Shown here in pieces: positions 41,447-50,173 of a stretch of 54,159 nucleotides of DNA (position 1 is its first letter; the number at the start of each line of letters is the position of its first letter). This stretch comes from Verrucomicrobiaceae bacterium UBA7681 (GTDB taxonomy: Bacteria; Verrucomicrobiota; Verrucomicrobiia; Verrucomicrobiales; Verrucomicrobiaceae), in NCBI GenBank assembly GCA_002482965.1, contig DLGZ01000048.1, forward strand, positions 168,788-222,946, in the 5' to 3' direction. A program made the position numbers and the translations under genes. The notes beneath the pieces are model-generated. The model made no database searches, had not been told where the DNA came from, and was given only the letters and a program-made list of their open reading frames with translations.

Positions 41447-42049
41447 TTAGAAGTGATCCCGGATGACCACTTCGTCATAGGAGAGCTGCCCGGGTTTTGC
41501 CCAAGCTGGCTGGGTGCCTTTGCCGACGGCGATCATGAAGGAGATGACGTGATCTTCAGGGAGCTTGATGATTTTCGCAACTGCGTCGAAGTCGAAACCG
41601 TCCATGGGACAGGAGTCGTAGCCCATGGCTTTGGCGGCGAGCATGATGGTCATGCCGGCGAGTCCGCAGGAGCGCATGCATTCGTCGCGCTGGACCTGAT
41701 CGCGGCCTTCATAGTACTGGCCGATGGCGGGGACGAGGAAGTCCTGCACGGGCTGGGGTGCATTCTTCCAGTAGCGGGCGGGGTCTTTCTTCCATGAGTC
41801 TTTGTCGGCGCACATGACGATGAGCAGCGAGGACTCGGTGACCTGGGCCTGATCCCAGGCGGAAGCGCGGATTTCTTTGCGCACTTCAGGATCGAGCACG
41901 GTGACGAAACGGCAGTTCTGAATGTTGAAGGCGCTGGGGGCTTGCATGGCGGCTTCGAGTAGCTGGTGGATTTCCGCTTCGGTCATGCAGTGGGCGGGGT
42001 CGTAATGCTTGATGGCGCGGCGGGTGGCGATGGCTTCGAGAGTGTTCAT
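41447..42049 (-). CDS. Nitroreductase-family protein
   Basis: The 200-aa protein has the nitroreductase layout: N-terminal TRRAIKHYDP for FMN phosphate binding, QAPSAFNIQNCRFV (FMN-contact loop) and the C-terminal GYDSCPMDGFD and FMIAVGKGTQ. These dimeric FMN enzymes reduce nitroaromatics or quinones with NAD(P)H. It begins 27 bp after the rhodanese-YceI gene and ends 6 bp before rpiB. With pirin, DoxX-like and VOC partners it fits a set of genes for handling aromatic or quinone-type electrophiles. A specific substrate is not apparent. Confidence 0.93.
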   Translation of the reverse strand: MNTLEAIATRRAIKHYDPAHCMTEAEIHQLLEAAMQAPSAFNIQNCRFVTVLDPEVRKEIRASAWDQAQVTESSLLIVMCADKDSWKKDPARYWKNAPQPVQDFLVPAIGQYYEGRDQVQRDECMRSCGLAGMTIMLAAKAMGYDSCPMDGFDFDAVAKIIKLPEDHVISFMIAVGKGTQPAWAKPGQLSYDEVVIRDHF

Positions 42050-42076
42050 GGGATGGGAGATGGGAGTGGTTATATT

Positions 42077-42967
42077 TTAGCGTTTGGCTTGTACTTTGAG
42101 ATGCAGGTGGACATTGTCGTTGACGACGTGTTTGCCGAGGAAGGCGAACAGTCTGCCGGAGCCGTAGTGGCTGCCGAATTGGGTGCGGTCTAGCTCGAAC
42201 TGTGCCTGACCGGTAAGGTGATCTGCGTCTGCGGCGGCGATGACGGCGGGAAAGCTCAGGGGCTGGGTGACGCCGCGCAGGGTCATGCTGCCATGCAGGG
42301 TGTAATTTGGCGTGCCGGGGGTGCATGACTGCAATGGCTCTGCGCGGTCGCAGATGAACTCGGCTGCGGGGAAACGGTCCACGGCGAAGAAGTCGTCGTC
42401 ACGCAGGTGGCGGATGAGCATGGCATTGTAGGCGGTGTCCACGAGGTCTTCACAGGCGATGCTGTTCATGTCGAGTGTGAAGCGTGCGGACTGCAGCACG
42501 CCGTTTTCTACTTCGATGTGGCCGCTGGAGAGCTTGAGGGTGCCTTGATGATGATTGAAGAGATTGCGGCCGGTCCAGCGGACGATGCTGGTTTCGGTGT
42601 CGAGTTCGTAGTGGCCCTGAGGAGTTGCGGCGCCAGCTTCGGCGTGGGTGCCTTCGAGGGGGAGATGGTGCTGCCGCCATTCGGCAATGCCGCCGGGGAA
42701 AACGGTCACGTTGGTGTAGCCGACCTTGGCGAGTTTTTCGGCTGCGGTGGTTGCATCCAGTGAATCGCCGCCTGCGCCATAGACGATCAGTGGCGTCGTT
42801 TTGTCGGGGACGAGTTCGGCGACTTTGGAAACGAAGATGGTTTCATAGACGCAGGCATTGATGGCACCTGGCAGGTGCTCACATTCAAAGTGCTCCTCTG
42901 GCAGGACGTGAATGAGGGTGGCGGTGGCCTGCTGGGTCTTGAGTTCGGTGATGGAGATCGTTTTCAT
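42077..42967 (-). CDS. Rhodanese-like domain fused to a YceI domain
   Basis: The 296-aa protein joins a rhodanese-like domain (about 1-105) with a YceI lipocalin-type domain (about 118-296). The rhodanese part has HLPGAINA and the fold's end FPGGIAEWRQH, but the loop that normally carries the catalytic Cys reads IVYGAGGDSL, with Gly64 in its place, so sulfur transfer is unlikely. The YceI part has the pattern of a beta-barrel that binds isoprenoid quinones or lipids (VRWTGRNLFNHHQGTLKL, FPAAEFICD, LRGVTQPLSFPA). No signal peptide is visible, which is unusual as many YceI proteins are periplasmic. The start overlaps the VOC gene stop by 4 bp. Confidence 0.9.
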   Translation of the reverse strand: MKTISITELKTQQATATLIHVLPEEHFECEHLPGAINACVYETIFVSKVAELVPDKTTPLIVYGAGGDSLDATTAAEKLAKVGYTNVTVFPGGIAEWRQHHLPLEGTHAEAGAATPQGHYELDTETSIVRWTGRNLFNHHQGTLKLSSGHIEVENGVLQSARFTLDMNSIACEDLVDTAYNAMLIRHLRDDDFFAVDRFPAAEFICDRAEPLQSCTPGTPNYTLHGSMTLRGVTQPLSFPAVIAAADADHLTGQAQFELDRTQFGSHYGSGRLFAFLGKHVVNDNVHLHLKVQAKR

Positions 42968-43458
42968 GGTTGTGTAGGCGCTTCTGCAAGGAGGGCGTCG
43001 AGATCGAGGGAGTCGGTGATCATGTTGAGGTCGCCTTTGGAGTCACGGGGCCATGCGGAGGGATCGCGATCGACGTAGAGTTCGAGGCCGTTGCCATCGG
43101 GATCGTGGAGGTAGAGGGCTTCGCTGACGCCGTGGTCGGAAGCACCGTCGAGAGGGATGTTATTTTTGATGAGACGGCGCAGAGCATCTGCCAATGAGGT
43201 GCGGTCGGGATAGAGGATCGCGACGTGAAAGAGACCGGTGGTGCCACGCGGTGGGGCTTTGCCGCCACGGCTTTCCCAGGTGTTGAGGCCGATGTGATGA
43301 TGGTAACCGCCGGCTGAGACGAAGGCGGCCTGGGTGCCGTAGCGCTGGGTGATTTCGAAGCCGAGCACGCCGCAGTAGAAGGCGAGCGACTTTTCCAGAT
43401 CGGACACCTTGAGGTGGACGTGGCCGATGCGGACGGCGGGATGGATGGGCGTGCTCAT
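42964..43458 (-). CDS. VOC-family (glyoxalase/extradiol dioxygenase-like) protein
   Basis: The 164-aa protein starts at 43458; the frame up to 43623 adds Pro-rich noise. Two betaalphabeta-type modules are visible: VRIGHVHLKVSDLEKSLAFYCGVLGF with a metal-type H, and TGLFHVAILYPDRTSLADAL, then NGLELYVDR with the C-terminal Glu. It resembles CatE-type catechol 2,3-dioxygenase-like proteins of Gram-positive bacteria. VOC enzymes include glyoxalase I and fosfomycin-resistance types. The ATGA overlap with the rhodanese-YceI gene implies coupled translation. Confidence 0.9.
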   Translation of the reverse strand: MSTPIHPAVRIGHVHLKVSDLEKSLAFYCGVLGFEITQRYGTQAAFVSAGGYHHHIGLNTWESRGGKAPPRGTTGLFHVAILYPDRTSLADALRRLIKNNIPLDGASDHGVSEALYLHDPDGNGLELYVDRDPSAWPRDSKGDLNMITDSLDLDALLAEAPTQP

Positions 43459-43534
43459 GCTGCGGTGAAGTGGGGATGGGGGTTCAAAGAAGCGAGCCGG
43501 ATTCAGTGACGAATCCGGCCCGCGTGGGGATGCA

Positions 43535-43912
43535 TTATTTAGCGGCGAAGAGGGCGCTGAGGTAGTCTTTGCGACCGGAGAGGGCCACGAGGGAGAGGAC
43601 GCCGAGCACGACTGGCATTTCATAGCCGCCTTTGACGAGGAAGAAGTGATAGAGGGCGATGTTTACCACAACTGGGCCGACGAGGGTGAGGGCGAGGTTG
43701 GTGAAGCGACCGCTGAGAAGCAGGAGGCCGCCGGTGACTTCCAAGACCTTCACCACGGTGAGGTAGCCGCTGCCGTAGATGGCGAACATGAAGTTTGCGG
43801 CAGGACCTTCGGGTGGCGGAGGAATTGGGATGAAGTGGAGCCACATGTTGGCACCGAAGACGGTGAAGATGAGGCCGAGGAGGAGGCGGGCGATGGTGGG
43901 GATGTGTTTCAT
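43535..43912 (-). CDS. DoxX-like small membrane protein
   Basis: The 125-aa protein has four membrane helices, beginning MKHIPTIARLLLGLIFTVFG, then YLTVVKVLEVTGGLLLLSG (second helix, typical of DoxX) and a third with VVVNIALYHFFL. DoxX-family proteins are linked to redox systems such as thiosulfate:quinone reductase and SodA-SseA complexes; the exact task is unknown here. It lies 43 bp after the pirin gene and 76 bp before the VOC gene. The longer frame to 44146 is Pro/Ser-rich and overlaps pirin, so I use the Met at 43912. Confidence 0.85.
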   Translation of the reverse strand: MKHIPTIARLLLGLIFTVFGANMWLHFIPIPPPPEGPAANFMFAIYGSGYLTVVKVLEVTGGLLLLSGRFTNLALTLVGPVVVNIALYHFFLVKGGYEMPVVLGVLSLVALSGRKDYLSALFAAK

Positions 43913-43955
43913 AGTGGGGGAGTGTTGACGGTGGTTTACGGTTGTTGGGTTGGGA

Positions 43956-44657
43956 TTAGGCGAGGTCGAAGAGGAGGGCTTCGGCGTCGGTGGTGGAGTT
44001 GAGGGTGAGGGTTCCGGTGTCGTCGGTGCTGATGGCGTCGCCGGGATTGAGGGTGGTGCCATTGGCGGTGAGGGTGCCTTTGATGAGCTGGAGCCAGGCG
44101 CCGCGACCGGCGGTGACTTCGTGGGTGGTGGATTTGCCGGCTTCAAGACGCACGCGGTAGATGTCGGCGTCCTGATGGATTGTGGCGGAGCCGTCGCGAC
44201 CGTCGGAGGAGATGACGAGGACCTTAGCAGCGGTTTCGTGCTCGGGTTTGGGATGCCACTCGGTGTAGCTGGGCTTCAGGCCGTTTTGACGCGGGCGAAT
44301 CCAGATTTGGAGGAGGCTGCCGGGTTCAGTCGAAGAGGGATTGAACTCGCTGTGGGTGACACCGCTGCCTGCGCTCATGAGCTGGATCTGGCCGGGGAGG
44401 AGGGTGCGGGCGGTGCCCATGCTGTCCTTGTGAGCGAGAGCGCCGTAGAGGATGTAGCTGAAGATTTCCATGTCGCGGTGCGGATGGGTGGGGAAACCTG
44501 CGCCGCCGGCGATGATGTCCTGATTGATCACACGGAGGCTGCGGAAGCCCATGTGCGCCGGATCATAGTAGTCGGCAAAGCTGAAGGTGTGGTAGCTGTC
44601 GAGCCAGCCGTGTTCGGCGTGCCCGCGTTCATTGGAGAGGCGAAGTTTGAGTTTCAT
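43956..44657 (-). CDS. Pirin-family protein
   Basis: The 233-aa protein starts at 44657 (MKLKLRLSNERGHAEHGWLD). Bicupin pirin metal ligands are all visible: H58 and H60 in THPHRDMEIFSYIL and H102 and E104 in GVTHSEFN. Pirins bind iron and some act as quercetin dioxygenases or as redox-sensing regulators. The C-terminal cupin-like part (STTHEVTAGRGAWLQLI) is conserved in outline. It heads a seven-gene minus run that ends with the EamA gene, and lies 98 bp downstream of the GT-C/TPR gene, so it may have its own promoter there. Confidence 0.95.
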   Translation of the reverse strand: MKLKLRLSNERGHAEHGWLDSYHTFSFADYYDPAHMGFRSLRVINQDIIAGGAGFPTHPHRDMEIFSYILYGALAHKDSMGTARTLLPGQIQLMSAGSGVTHSEFNPSSTEPGSLLQIWIRPRQNGLKPSYTEWHPKPEHETAAKVLVISSDGRDGSATIHQDADIYRVRLEAGKSTTHEVTAGRGAWLQLIKGTLTANGTTLNPGDAISTDDTGTLTLNSTTDAEALLFDLA

Positions 44658-44755
44658 AACGACGCTGCATTCGCGCAGAAGCCGTGAGTCCTCCAATGCC
44701 ACTTGCTTTACAAGTTCATGCCCGCAGGTAATCAACCATTGCTGCTGCAAAGGGA

Positions 44756-46906
44756 TTACTCCCGCCAAGGGGATCCTGCGAGATAAGCTTTTCTTTCGTT
44801 CAGGATTTGCTGTGACAAACCCACGTTGCCCTGAGCATTGGCCATGGTTGACGCGTGCAGAGCGACCTGTGCGGCTTTGTCATATTGACCTGTTTCTGCA
44901 TAGGCGGCAGCGAGGGTGTGCAAGAGATGGACTCTGCTGCCGCCGGGAAGCTGCAATGCGTACTCAACCAAAGCCACTGCCTGTGTGCCATTGCGTATGG
45001 AGTCCTGTTTGCTGGTGGCAAGCAGCCAGGCAAGATTGTTGATGGCGGGCAGATGCTGCGGGTTTTCGGCGAGGACCTTTTGATAAGTGGCTACCGCAGC
45101 ATCTATCTGCCCAAGCCTGGCATAAGCCATGCCGAGACCGACGTTGGCATCGAGATGTTTGGGATCTTTCGCGACTGCTTGCTGGTAGCTTTCAATGGCT
45201 TTGGGAAGGTCACCCGACTGCAGCAAGGCATTGCCCAGACCGGAGTAGTTTGAGGCGTCCGGGGCAATGGAGACGGCTGTTTGATAACTGGAGACCGCCT
45301 GCTCCAGCTCGCCTTTGCAGAGGTGAATGTAGGCGAGGCTGCTGTGGGCCTGAGCCGTTTGTGGCTCGACCGCCAAGACACGGCGCAAACAGCTTTGGGC
45401 TTCGTTCAACTGCCCCAATCGAAGGAAGTTGATTCCCACGACCAGGTTGGCCCGGGCGAGAAAGGGGCTGATTTTCAAAGCACGCTGATAGCTGGTGGCC
45501 GCATCATCCAAACGACCTGCATCGACCAGGGCATTGCCCAAACCGGAATGCGAAGCGTAATCCTCGGGATTGCATTCGACGGCATGGGACCAGAGGCTGA
45601 CACTGTCGCGCCAGTGTGTGACTTGTTTATTCGCCACGACTGTCAAGATAACGAGGACGGCCACTGCTGAGCCAGCAGCCACCACCCTGTGCGTGCGCCC
45701 GTTTCCGGCCCATTGGGCGGCAGGCCATATGACCATGAAACTAAGACCGATCATGGCCAGATAGGTGTAGCGATCCGCATGAGCCTGATCACCTGCCTGG
45801 GTGAGCAAACCAATCACAGGTATGAGCATGCCCAAATACCAGAGCCAGCCGACCACGAGCCATGATTTTTTGCGCTGCCACACAACGATGGCTGTGATGG
45901 AGAGTAAAACGACGACTGCCGCAACGACCTGACCAAGGTCGAGGCTGGTCTTGGCATTGGGATCCAAAAAGTTTATTCCTGGATAGGGATAAAAGCAGCT
46001 CAGTCCGGTGGGCCACAAGGTTTGGCGGATATAAATGCCGTAGGACAGCAGTGCATTGCCAGCCCGATAGTACCAAGGCAACTTTGCCCACAGCAAATCA
46101 TTGGAAGAGCCGTGACCGCTGAGGGTGAGGGAGGCCACGATGGCAGCCATGATAAAGAGCGGGCTTTTCTCCAGCAGAAGGCGCTTCAATGGCACTGAAG
46201 CCAGGCGGTTTAAGGGCCATAAATCCACGAGCAGCAGCACGCAGGGCAGCGTGACAAGCATCGGCTTGCTCATCATCGCCAGCGCGGACATGAGCAGCAT
46301 GAGCAGGCAACTGCCCCACCGAAAAGGACGGAGGACATGGTAACGATAAGCGCCGAGCGCGAGGACGAAAAACAAGCCGCTGAGCACATCTTTGCGCTCC
46401 GCCACCCAGGCAACAGATTCGACATGCAAGGGATGGACGGCGAAGAGCGCCGCCACGAATGCGGAACGCCAGAGTGTCGCGGTCATCCCATGCATCACGA
46501 GAAACAAAGCGATGGCGGTCAATGCATGCAGAGCGACACTCACCAGATGATGTGCGCCGGCATTCAGGCCGAACAAGCTCATGTCCAGCATGTGAGACAT
46601 GAGGCTCAGCGGCCGCCAGTAATCAGCGTCTTTGGCGTCTTTGCCGATTCCCGCAGTCAGCGACCATTGAACATTTTCCCAGGTCAGCCCACGCAGGACA
46701 TGACTGTTTTTATACACCAAGGTATTATCATCAAAGTTCAGGAAGGTGAACTCGCGTGTCTGCCAATACACCGCGAGCACCAGCATAAGCAGCAGTCCGC
46801 AAATCATCATCGGCATCCCATGCAGTCTGACAAAGGCGGGGTATGTTTTTGCAGGAGGACTGGCGCGGAGGCTCATTGGGAGGGAGGTGGCGGACAAATC
46901 TCGCAT
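44756..46906 (-). CDS. GT-C-type membrane protein with C-terminal TPR repeats (TMTC-like)
   Basis: The protein is 716 aa. I chose the Met at 46906, which has a GAAGAGG element just upstream; earlier Met codons to 47047 crowd the divergent gene. About 10-11 membrane helices fill residues 25-430, with a periplasmic loop FDDNTLVYKN near the start and AVHPLHVESVAWVAERKDVLSG, the pattern of eukaryotic TMTC and bacterial relatives. From about 440 to 690 come seven TPRs (ASHSGLGNALVDAGRLDDAA, AHSSLAYIHLCKGELEQAV, ANVGLGMAYARLGQIDAAV). TMTC proteins transfer mannose from a lipid donor to protein; the bacterial members are predicted glycosyltransferases of the same fold. It probably belongs with the glycan genes to its right. 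Confidence 0.88.
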   Translation of the reverse strand: MRDLSATSLPMSLRASPPAKTYPAFVRLHGMPMMICGLLLMLVLAVYWQTREFTFLNFDDNTLVYKNSHVLRGLTWENVQWSLTAGIGKDAKDADYWRPLSLMSHMLDMSLFGLNAGAHHLVSVALHALTAIALFLVMHGMTATLWRSAFVAALFAVHPLHVESVAWVAERKDVLSGLFFVLALGAYRYHVLRPFRWGSCLLMLLMSALAMMSKPMLVTLPCVLLLVDLWPLNRLASVPLKRLLLEKSPLFIMAAIVASLTLSGHGSSNDLLWAKLPWYYRAGNALLSYGIYIRQTLWPTGLSCFYPYPGINFLDPNAKTSLDLGQVVAAVVVLLSITAIVVWQRKKSWLVVGWLWYLGMLIPVIGLLTQAGDQAHADRYTYLAMIGLSFMVIWPAAQWAGNGRTHRVVAAGSAVAVLVILTVVANKQVTHWRDSVSLWSHAVECNPEDYASHSGLGNALVDAGRLDDAATSYQRALKISPFLARANLVVGINFLRLGQLNEAQSCLRRVLAVEPQTAQAHSSLAYIHLCKGELEQAVSSYQTAVSIAPDASNYSGLGNALLQSGDLPKAIESYQQAVAKDPKHLDANVGLGMAYARLGQIDAAVATYQKVLAENPQHLPAINNLAWLLATSKQDSIRNGTQAVALVEYALQLPGGSRVHLLHTLAAAYAETGQYDKAAQVALHASTMANAQGNVGLSQQILNERKAYLAGSPWRE

Positions 46907-47030
46907 ATACCTCTTCTTGGTGATTCGCGATGCGCCATGGATGGACAAACTCTGAACGCCCATTATACAATGAAACATATCGCCGCAATTTGTTTGTCGC
47001 TTCCGTCTTGACCGACCGAGCCGCCCACCC
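46907..47030. promoter_or_regulatory. Divergent region between the TPR gene and a methyltransferase
   Basis: The 124 bp between the two start codons must carry both promoters. I see no confident -35/-10 pair. If one of the earlier Met codons of the TPR gene is used, the region is shorter. Confidence 0.35.
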
Positions 47031-47777
47031 GTGAAAGAACAGCACAACCTTGAGATTCATCGCAACCGAGAGGCCTGGCAGCGGAAGCCACTGCTGCGGC
47101 AAGTGTATGCGGATTTTCACCGGCTTATTGCGTCTCACCTTATTCGCGATGCCAGCGGATTGACGGTCGAACTGGGATCAGGCATCGGGAGCATCAAGCA
47201 AACCGTGCCCGAGTGCATCACATCCGATCTGTTCCCGAATCCGTGGCTGGACCGGCAGGAGAACGCCTACCAACTGAGTTTTGCGGATGATGCTGTGACG
47301 AACCTGATGCTTTTTGATGTCTGGCACCATCTTGAATTTCCAGGGACGGCACTTGCTGAATGTCGCCGCGTGTTGCGCCCCCATGGGCGGCTGATCGTCT
47401 TTGAACCTGCGATGGGTCTGCTGGGGAGGCTGGTTTACTCGATGGGACACCACGAGCCGGTGGCTTTTCAGCAGCCCGTCGAGTGGTTTGCCCCCGCTGA
47501 TTTCCAAGCGGCAGATCCGCCGTACTTTGCCGCGCAGTCACGCGCGCACCGTCTTTTCATCCAAGGAGAACAGCAGGAGCAATTGAAGGGGTGGAGGGTC
47601 CTCAAGGTGGTGCGACTGGCTTCGCTGGCGTATCTGACATCGGGCGGCTTTTCCAAACCGCAGCTGTGCCCGACCGTGCTGCATCCCTGCCTGCGGCTGG
47701 TAGATTCTTTGCTTTCGAGGCTGCCTTCTTTGTTCGCTGTGCGCCTGCTCGTGGTGCTGGAGAAAGAACCGGACTGA
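47031..47777 (+). CDS. Class I SAM-dependent methyltransferase
   Basis: The 248-aa protein begins at a GTG (47031). The SAM-binding site is VELGSGIGSIKQTVPECITSD (motif I with acidic loop; it is at about 46-66), followed by FADDAVTNLMLFDVWHHLEFPG (motif II region) and ECRRVLRPHGRLIVFEPA (motif III). This is the Methyltransf_11 type, often acting on small molecules or lipid-linked glycans. It is the only plus-strand gene of this cluster and stands back-to-back with the TPR gene, and end-to-end with the FkbM gene (4 bp between the stop codons). Glycan or lipid modification at the membrane is likely, by neighbourhood. Confidence 0.9.
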   Translation: MKEQHNLEIHRNREAWQRKPLLRQVYADFHRLIASHLIRDASGLTVELGSGIGSIKQTVPECITSDLFPNPWLDRQENAYQLSFADDAVTNLMLFDVWHHLEFPGTALAECRRVLRPHGRLIVFEPAMGLLGRLVYSMGHHEPVAFQQPVEWFAPADFQAADPPYFAAQSRAHRLFIQGEQQEQLKGWRVLKVVRLASLAYLTSGGFSKPQLCPTVLHPCLRLVDSLLSRLPSLFAVRLLVVLEKEPD

Positions 47778-47781
47778 ACGT

Positions 47782-48597
47782 TCAACACGCCTCGGCTAGG
47801 ACATCGATACCGCCACGGTGGGTTAGTCGTGCAAAAGCCATTTCGTCAAATGGTCTGCCGGTGCGCAAGTCGGTCATGCGGTAGCCAGGTCCGAGCACGT
47901 GCAGGTAATCTTTGAGCGTGAGACGTTTTTCTTCGAGAAGATACGGGCACATTTCCATGACGATGTGAGGGCGGCTGGTGGCAATGAGTTTTTGCGCTCC
48001 TGCGAGTACTTCAAACTCATGGCCGTCGGTGTCGATCTTGATGAGATGCACCTTTGGAAGGTGATTGGCCGCCACGTAGTCGTCCAAAGTCGTGCGAGTC
48101 ACGGTGGCTGCCATTTTGAGGCCGAAATGGGTGTCATGCACGTCGGCTCCGGTGGTGTCGTCCAACCGCCAGCTCGAGTAGGCTTGCGCATCCTGGGTGG
48201 TTTCTGAGGTGCTGCCCACGAAGCATGGGTTCACCGTCACCCGTGCTGCGAGGGTGGGATTCAGCTCCAGATTGCGCCGGAATTTTTCCAGTGCGTAATA
48301 CGTTGGCTCGAAGCTGTGGAGCTGCGCAGAGGGGTACCGATGGGCGAGAGGAAGGGTGATCGCGCCGATGTTTGCACCGACATCGAAGATCACTGCGTCA
48401 GAGACTCCCGGCGAGGCAGACACGACGTGATTTTGAAAGCCGCCGAACAGAAAAATGGAGAGATCAATGCCCTCGCGCAAATCGAGCTGGAAGCGCACAC
48501 CAGCACGGGTCACGAGCTGTTGGTCCTGAAATCGCGCCCATTTCAGCAGGCGGTAGAGAACGCGCGCGAGCTTGATTTTGGATTCCGTGGTGAGCAA
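47782..48597 (-). CDS. FkbM-family methyltransferase
   Basis: The 271-aa protein has FkbM motif I as VIFDVGANIGAITLPLAH, then HSFEPTYYALEKFRRN, and the FkbM signature IDTDGHEFEVLAGA with HIVMEMCPYLLEE. FkbM enzymes put O-methyl groups on sugars or polyketides; in surface-glycan loci they cap or decorate chains. It lies 21 bp after the methyltransferase-GT2 fusion on the same strand, so the two are likely co-transcribed. The N-terminal 40 residues are basic and amphipathic, possibly for membrane contact. Confidence 0.93.
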   Translation of the reverse strand: MLTTESKIKLARVLYRLLKWARFQDQQLVTRAGVRFQLDLREGIDLSIFLFGGFQNHVVSASPGVSDAVIFDVGANIGAITLPLAHRYPSAQLHSFEPTYYALEKFRRNLELNPTLAARVTVNPCFVGSTSETTQDAQAYSSWRLDDTTGADVHDTHFGLKMAATVTRTTLDDYVAANHLPKVHLIKIDTDGHEFEVLAGAQKLIATSRPHIVMEMCPYLLEEKRLTLKDYLHVLGPGYRMTDLRTGRPFDEMAFARLTHRGGIDVLAEAC

Positions 48598-48618
48598 AAC
48601 TATGGGAGGGGTGGAAGG

Positions 48619-50097
48619 TCAGACGAACTTCAGTTTTTTGGCTGCGAACACCACCATGCGCAGCAACAACCAGCCGTGTGACCAACGGTGAATGTTCGTG
48701 GAACCATAGGTGCGGTCGCCGTAGTGAATGGGGATATCCATGATGCGCAAACCCAGCTTTTCTGCACCGAACAAGAGATCGAAATCACCAAAGGGGTCGA
48801 AGTCGCCGAAGTAAGCGCGTCCTGCGGCGAGACGTTCGTAGTTTTGCCGCAGCATGGCTTTGGAACCGCAGAGCGTGTCCTTCACGGACTGGCCGAGCAG
48901 CCAGGAAAAAATCAAGCTGAAGGCCTTGTTGGCGCAGAGATTGAGAAACTGCATGGCTTCCTCCTGCATGGGATAGACGAGTCTGACGCCATTCGCGAAC
49001 TCGGCTCTTCCTGAAGCGATGGCGGCGTAGAATTTGGGCAGTTCTTCCGGCTGCACGGTGAGGTCTGCGTCCAAGATCATGACGACATCTCCGGTGGCGG
49101 CCGCGAAGCCGGCACGCACGGCGTCTCCCTTGCCCTTGCCAGATTGTTGAAGGCAGGTGATGCGCTGGTCTGGGAATGCCTGCTTCATCCGCTGAATTTC
49201 ATCCCAGGTATTGTCGGTGGAATGGCCTTCGACGAAGATGATCTCGGTACCTGCGCCCATCATGGGTGTGCGGGACACAGCCGCCTCGATATTGCCGGCC
49301 TCATTGCGTGCGGGAATGATGACGGAAACAGTCAACGGCTTGATGGCGACCGGGGGCAGCGGGCGTGCGGTGGAAAAGATGGCGAGACAGAAGGGGCGCA
49401 GCAACGGAGCCAGCCAGCGATTGAATAAAACCTCCAGACCGAGTGCCCGAAACGGACAAAGAATGCGGCAGGAGCTTCCCACCTCCTCCCAGCCTGACAG
49501 CGCCAGCAGATTGCGGACGTCTGCATGTGAGAGCCAGTTGGTCTCAGGCTGCTGAGTGCGCATGCCAGTCAGTGCAGCCACTGCGGAGAGTGGTCGCCAA
49601 AGGTTGTTGAAAAAATTAATGATGAGGCGTGTGCGGGCATGACTCACGAGGTGAAGCTGCTCGAAAATCATCTGAACATCGGCGGCATGATTGATGGTTT
49701 CCGAGATGATGATGAAGTCGAACTGCTGATCGAGTGAGAGAGCCTCCCCGGCCTGAACGTGAAATTCAGCCGCAGGCATGCGTTGGCGTGCCATTTGAAT
49801 CTGCCGCTCGGACACATCCACGCCGACACGTTTTTTCCCATGCAGCAGTGCGAGCAGTCTGCCGTCACCACAGCCAATTTCAAGAACGCTGGCGTCAGGG
49901 GGTATCTGAAGGTTGTAGTAACGTGCCAGCATTTCGTGATACGGCTGCGCGGCCCAGCCACGCTTGAGCGCGGGATCATCGTAAAACGCCGCCAAGGATT
50001 GCAGGCGCGCACCGACCAGAGGCGGAAGCGTGTCAAGATTTGGCAAACGAGCCGCGGCGGGTCTCTGGGAAGTCATGGGTGACAACCATGACATCAT
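48619..50097 (-). CDS. Fused SAM methyltransferase and family-2 glycosyltransferase
   Basis: The 492-aa protein has two catalytic parts. Residues about 50-230 are a class I methyltransferase (VLEIGCGDGRLLALLHG, FDFIIISETINH). Residues about 255-492 are a GT2 domain of the DPM1/dolichol-phosphate-mannose-synthase type: SVIIPARNEAGNIEAAV, IIFVEGHSTDNTWDEI, KGKGDAVRAGFAAATGD, the metal motif ILDADLT, and ending with the IPIHYGDRTYGSTNI segment. GT2 enzymes of this group load a sugar onto a polyprenyl phosphate, which a GT-C enzyme such as the TPR protein at 44756-46906 could use. The short N-terminal extension (MMSWLSPMTSQRP) may be an artefact; a start at the second Met is possible. Confidence 0.92.
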   Translation of the reverse strand: MMSWLSPMTSQRPAAARLPNLDTLPPLVGARLQSLAAFYDDPALKRGWAAQPYHEMLARYYNLQIPPDASVLEIGCGDGRLLALLHGKKRVGVDVSERQIQMARQRMPAAEFHVQAGEALSLDQQFDFIIISETINHAADVQMIFEQLHLVSHARTRLIINFFNNLWRPLSAVAALTGMRTQQPETNWLSHADVRNLLALSGWEEVGSSCRILCPFRALGLEVLFNRWLAPLLRPFCLAIFSTARPLPPVAIKPLTVSVIIPARNEAGNIEAAVSRTPMMGAGTEIIFVEGHSTDNTWDEIQRMKQAFPDQRITCLQQSGKGKGDAVRAGFAAATGDVVMILDADLTVQPEELPKFYAAIASGRAEFANGVRLVYPMQEEAMQFLNLCANKAFSLIFSWLLGQSVKDTLCGSKAMLRQNYERLAAGRAYFGDFDPFGDFDLLFGAEKLGLRIMDIPIHYGDRTYGSTNIHRWSHGWLLLRMVVFAAKKLKFV

Positions 50098-50173
50098 CTT
50101 TTCAAAAGTGCATGATATTCATGCGCCGAGGGATTCGCGCATTCCGCGTGCGGCCGATGTCGAGCCACCGTGG

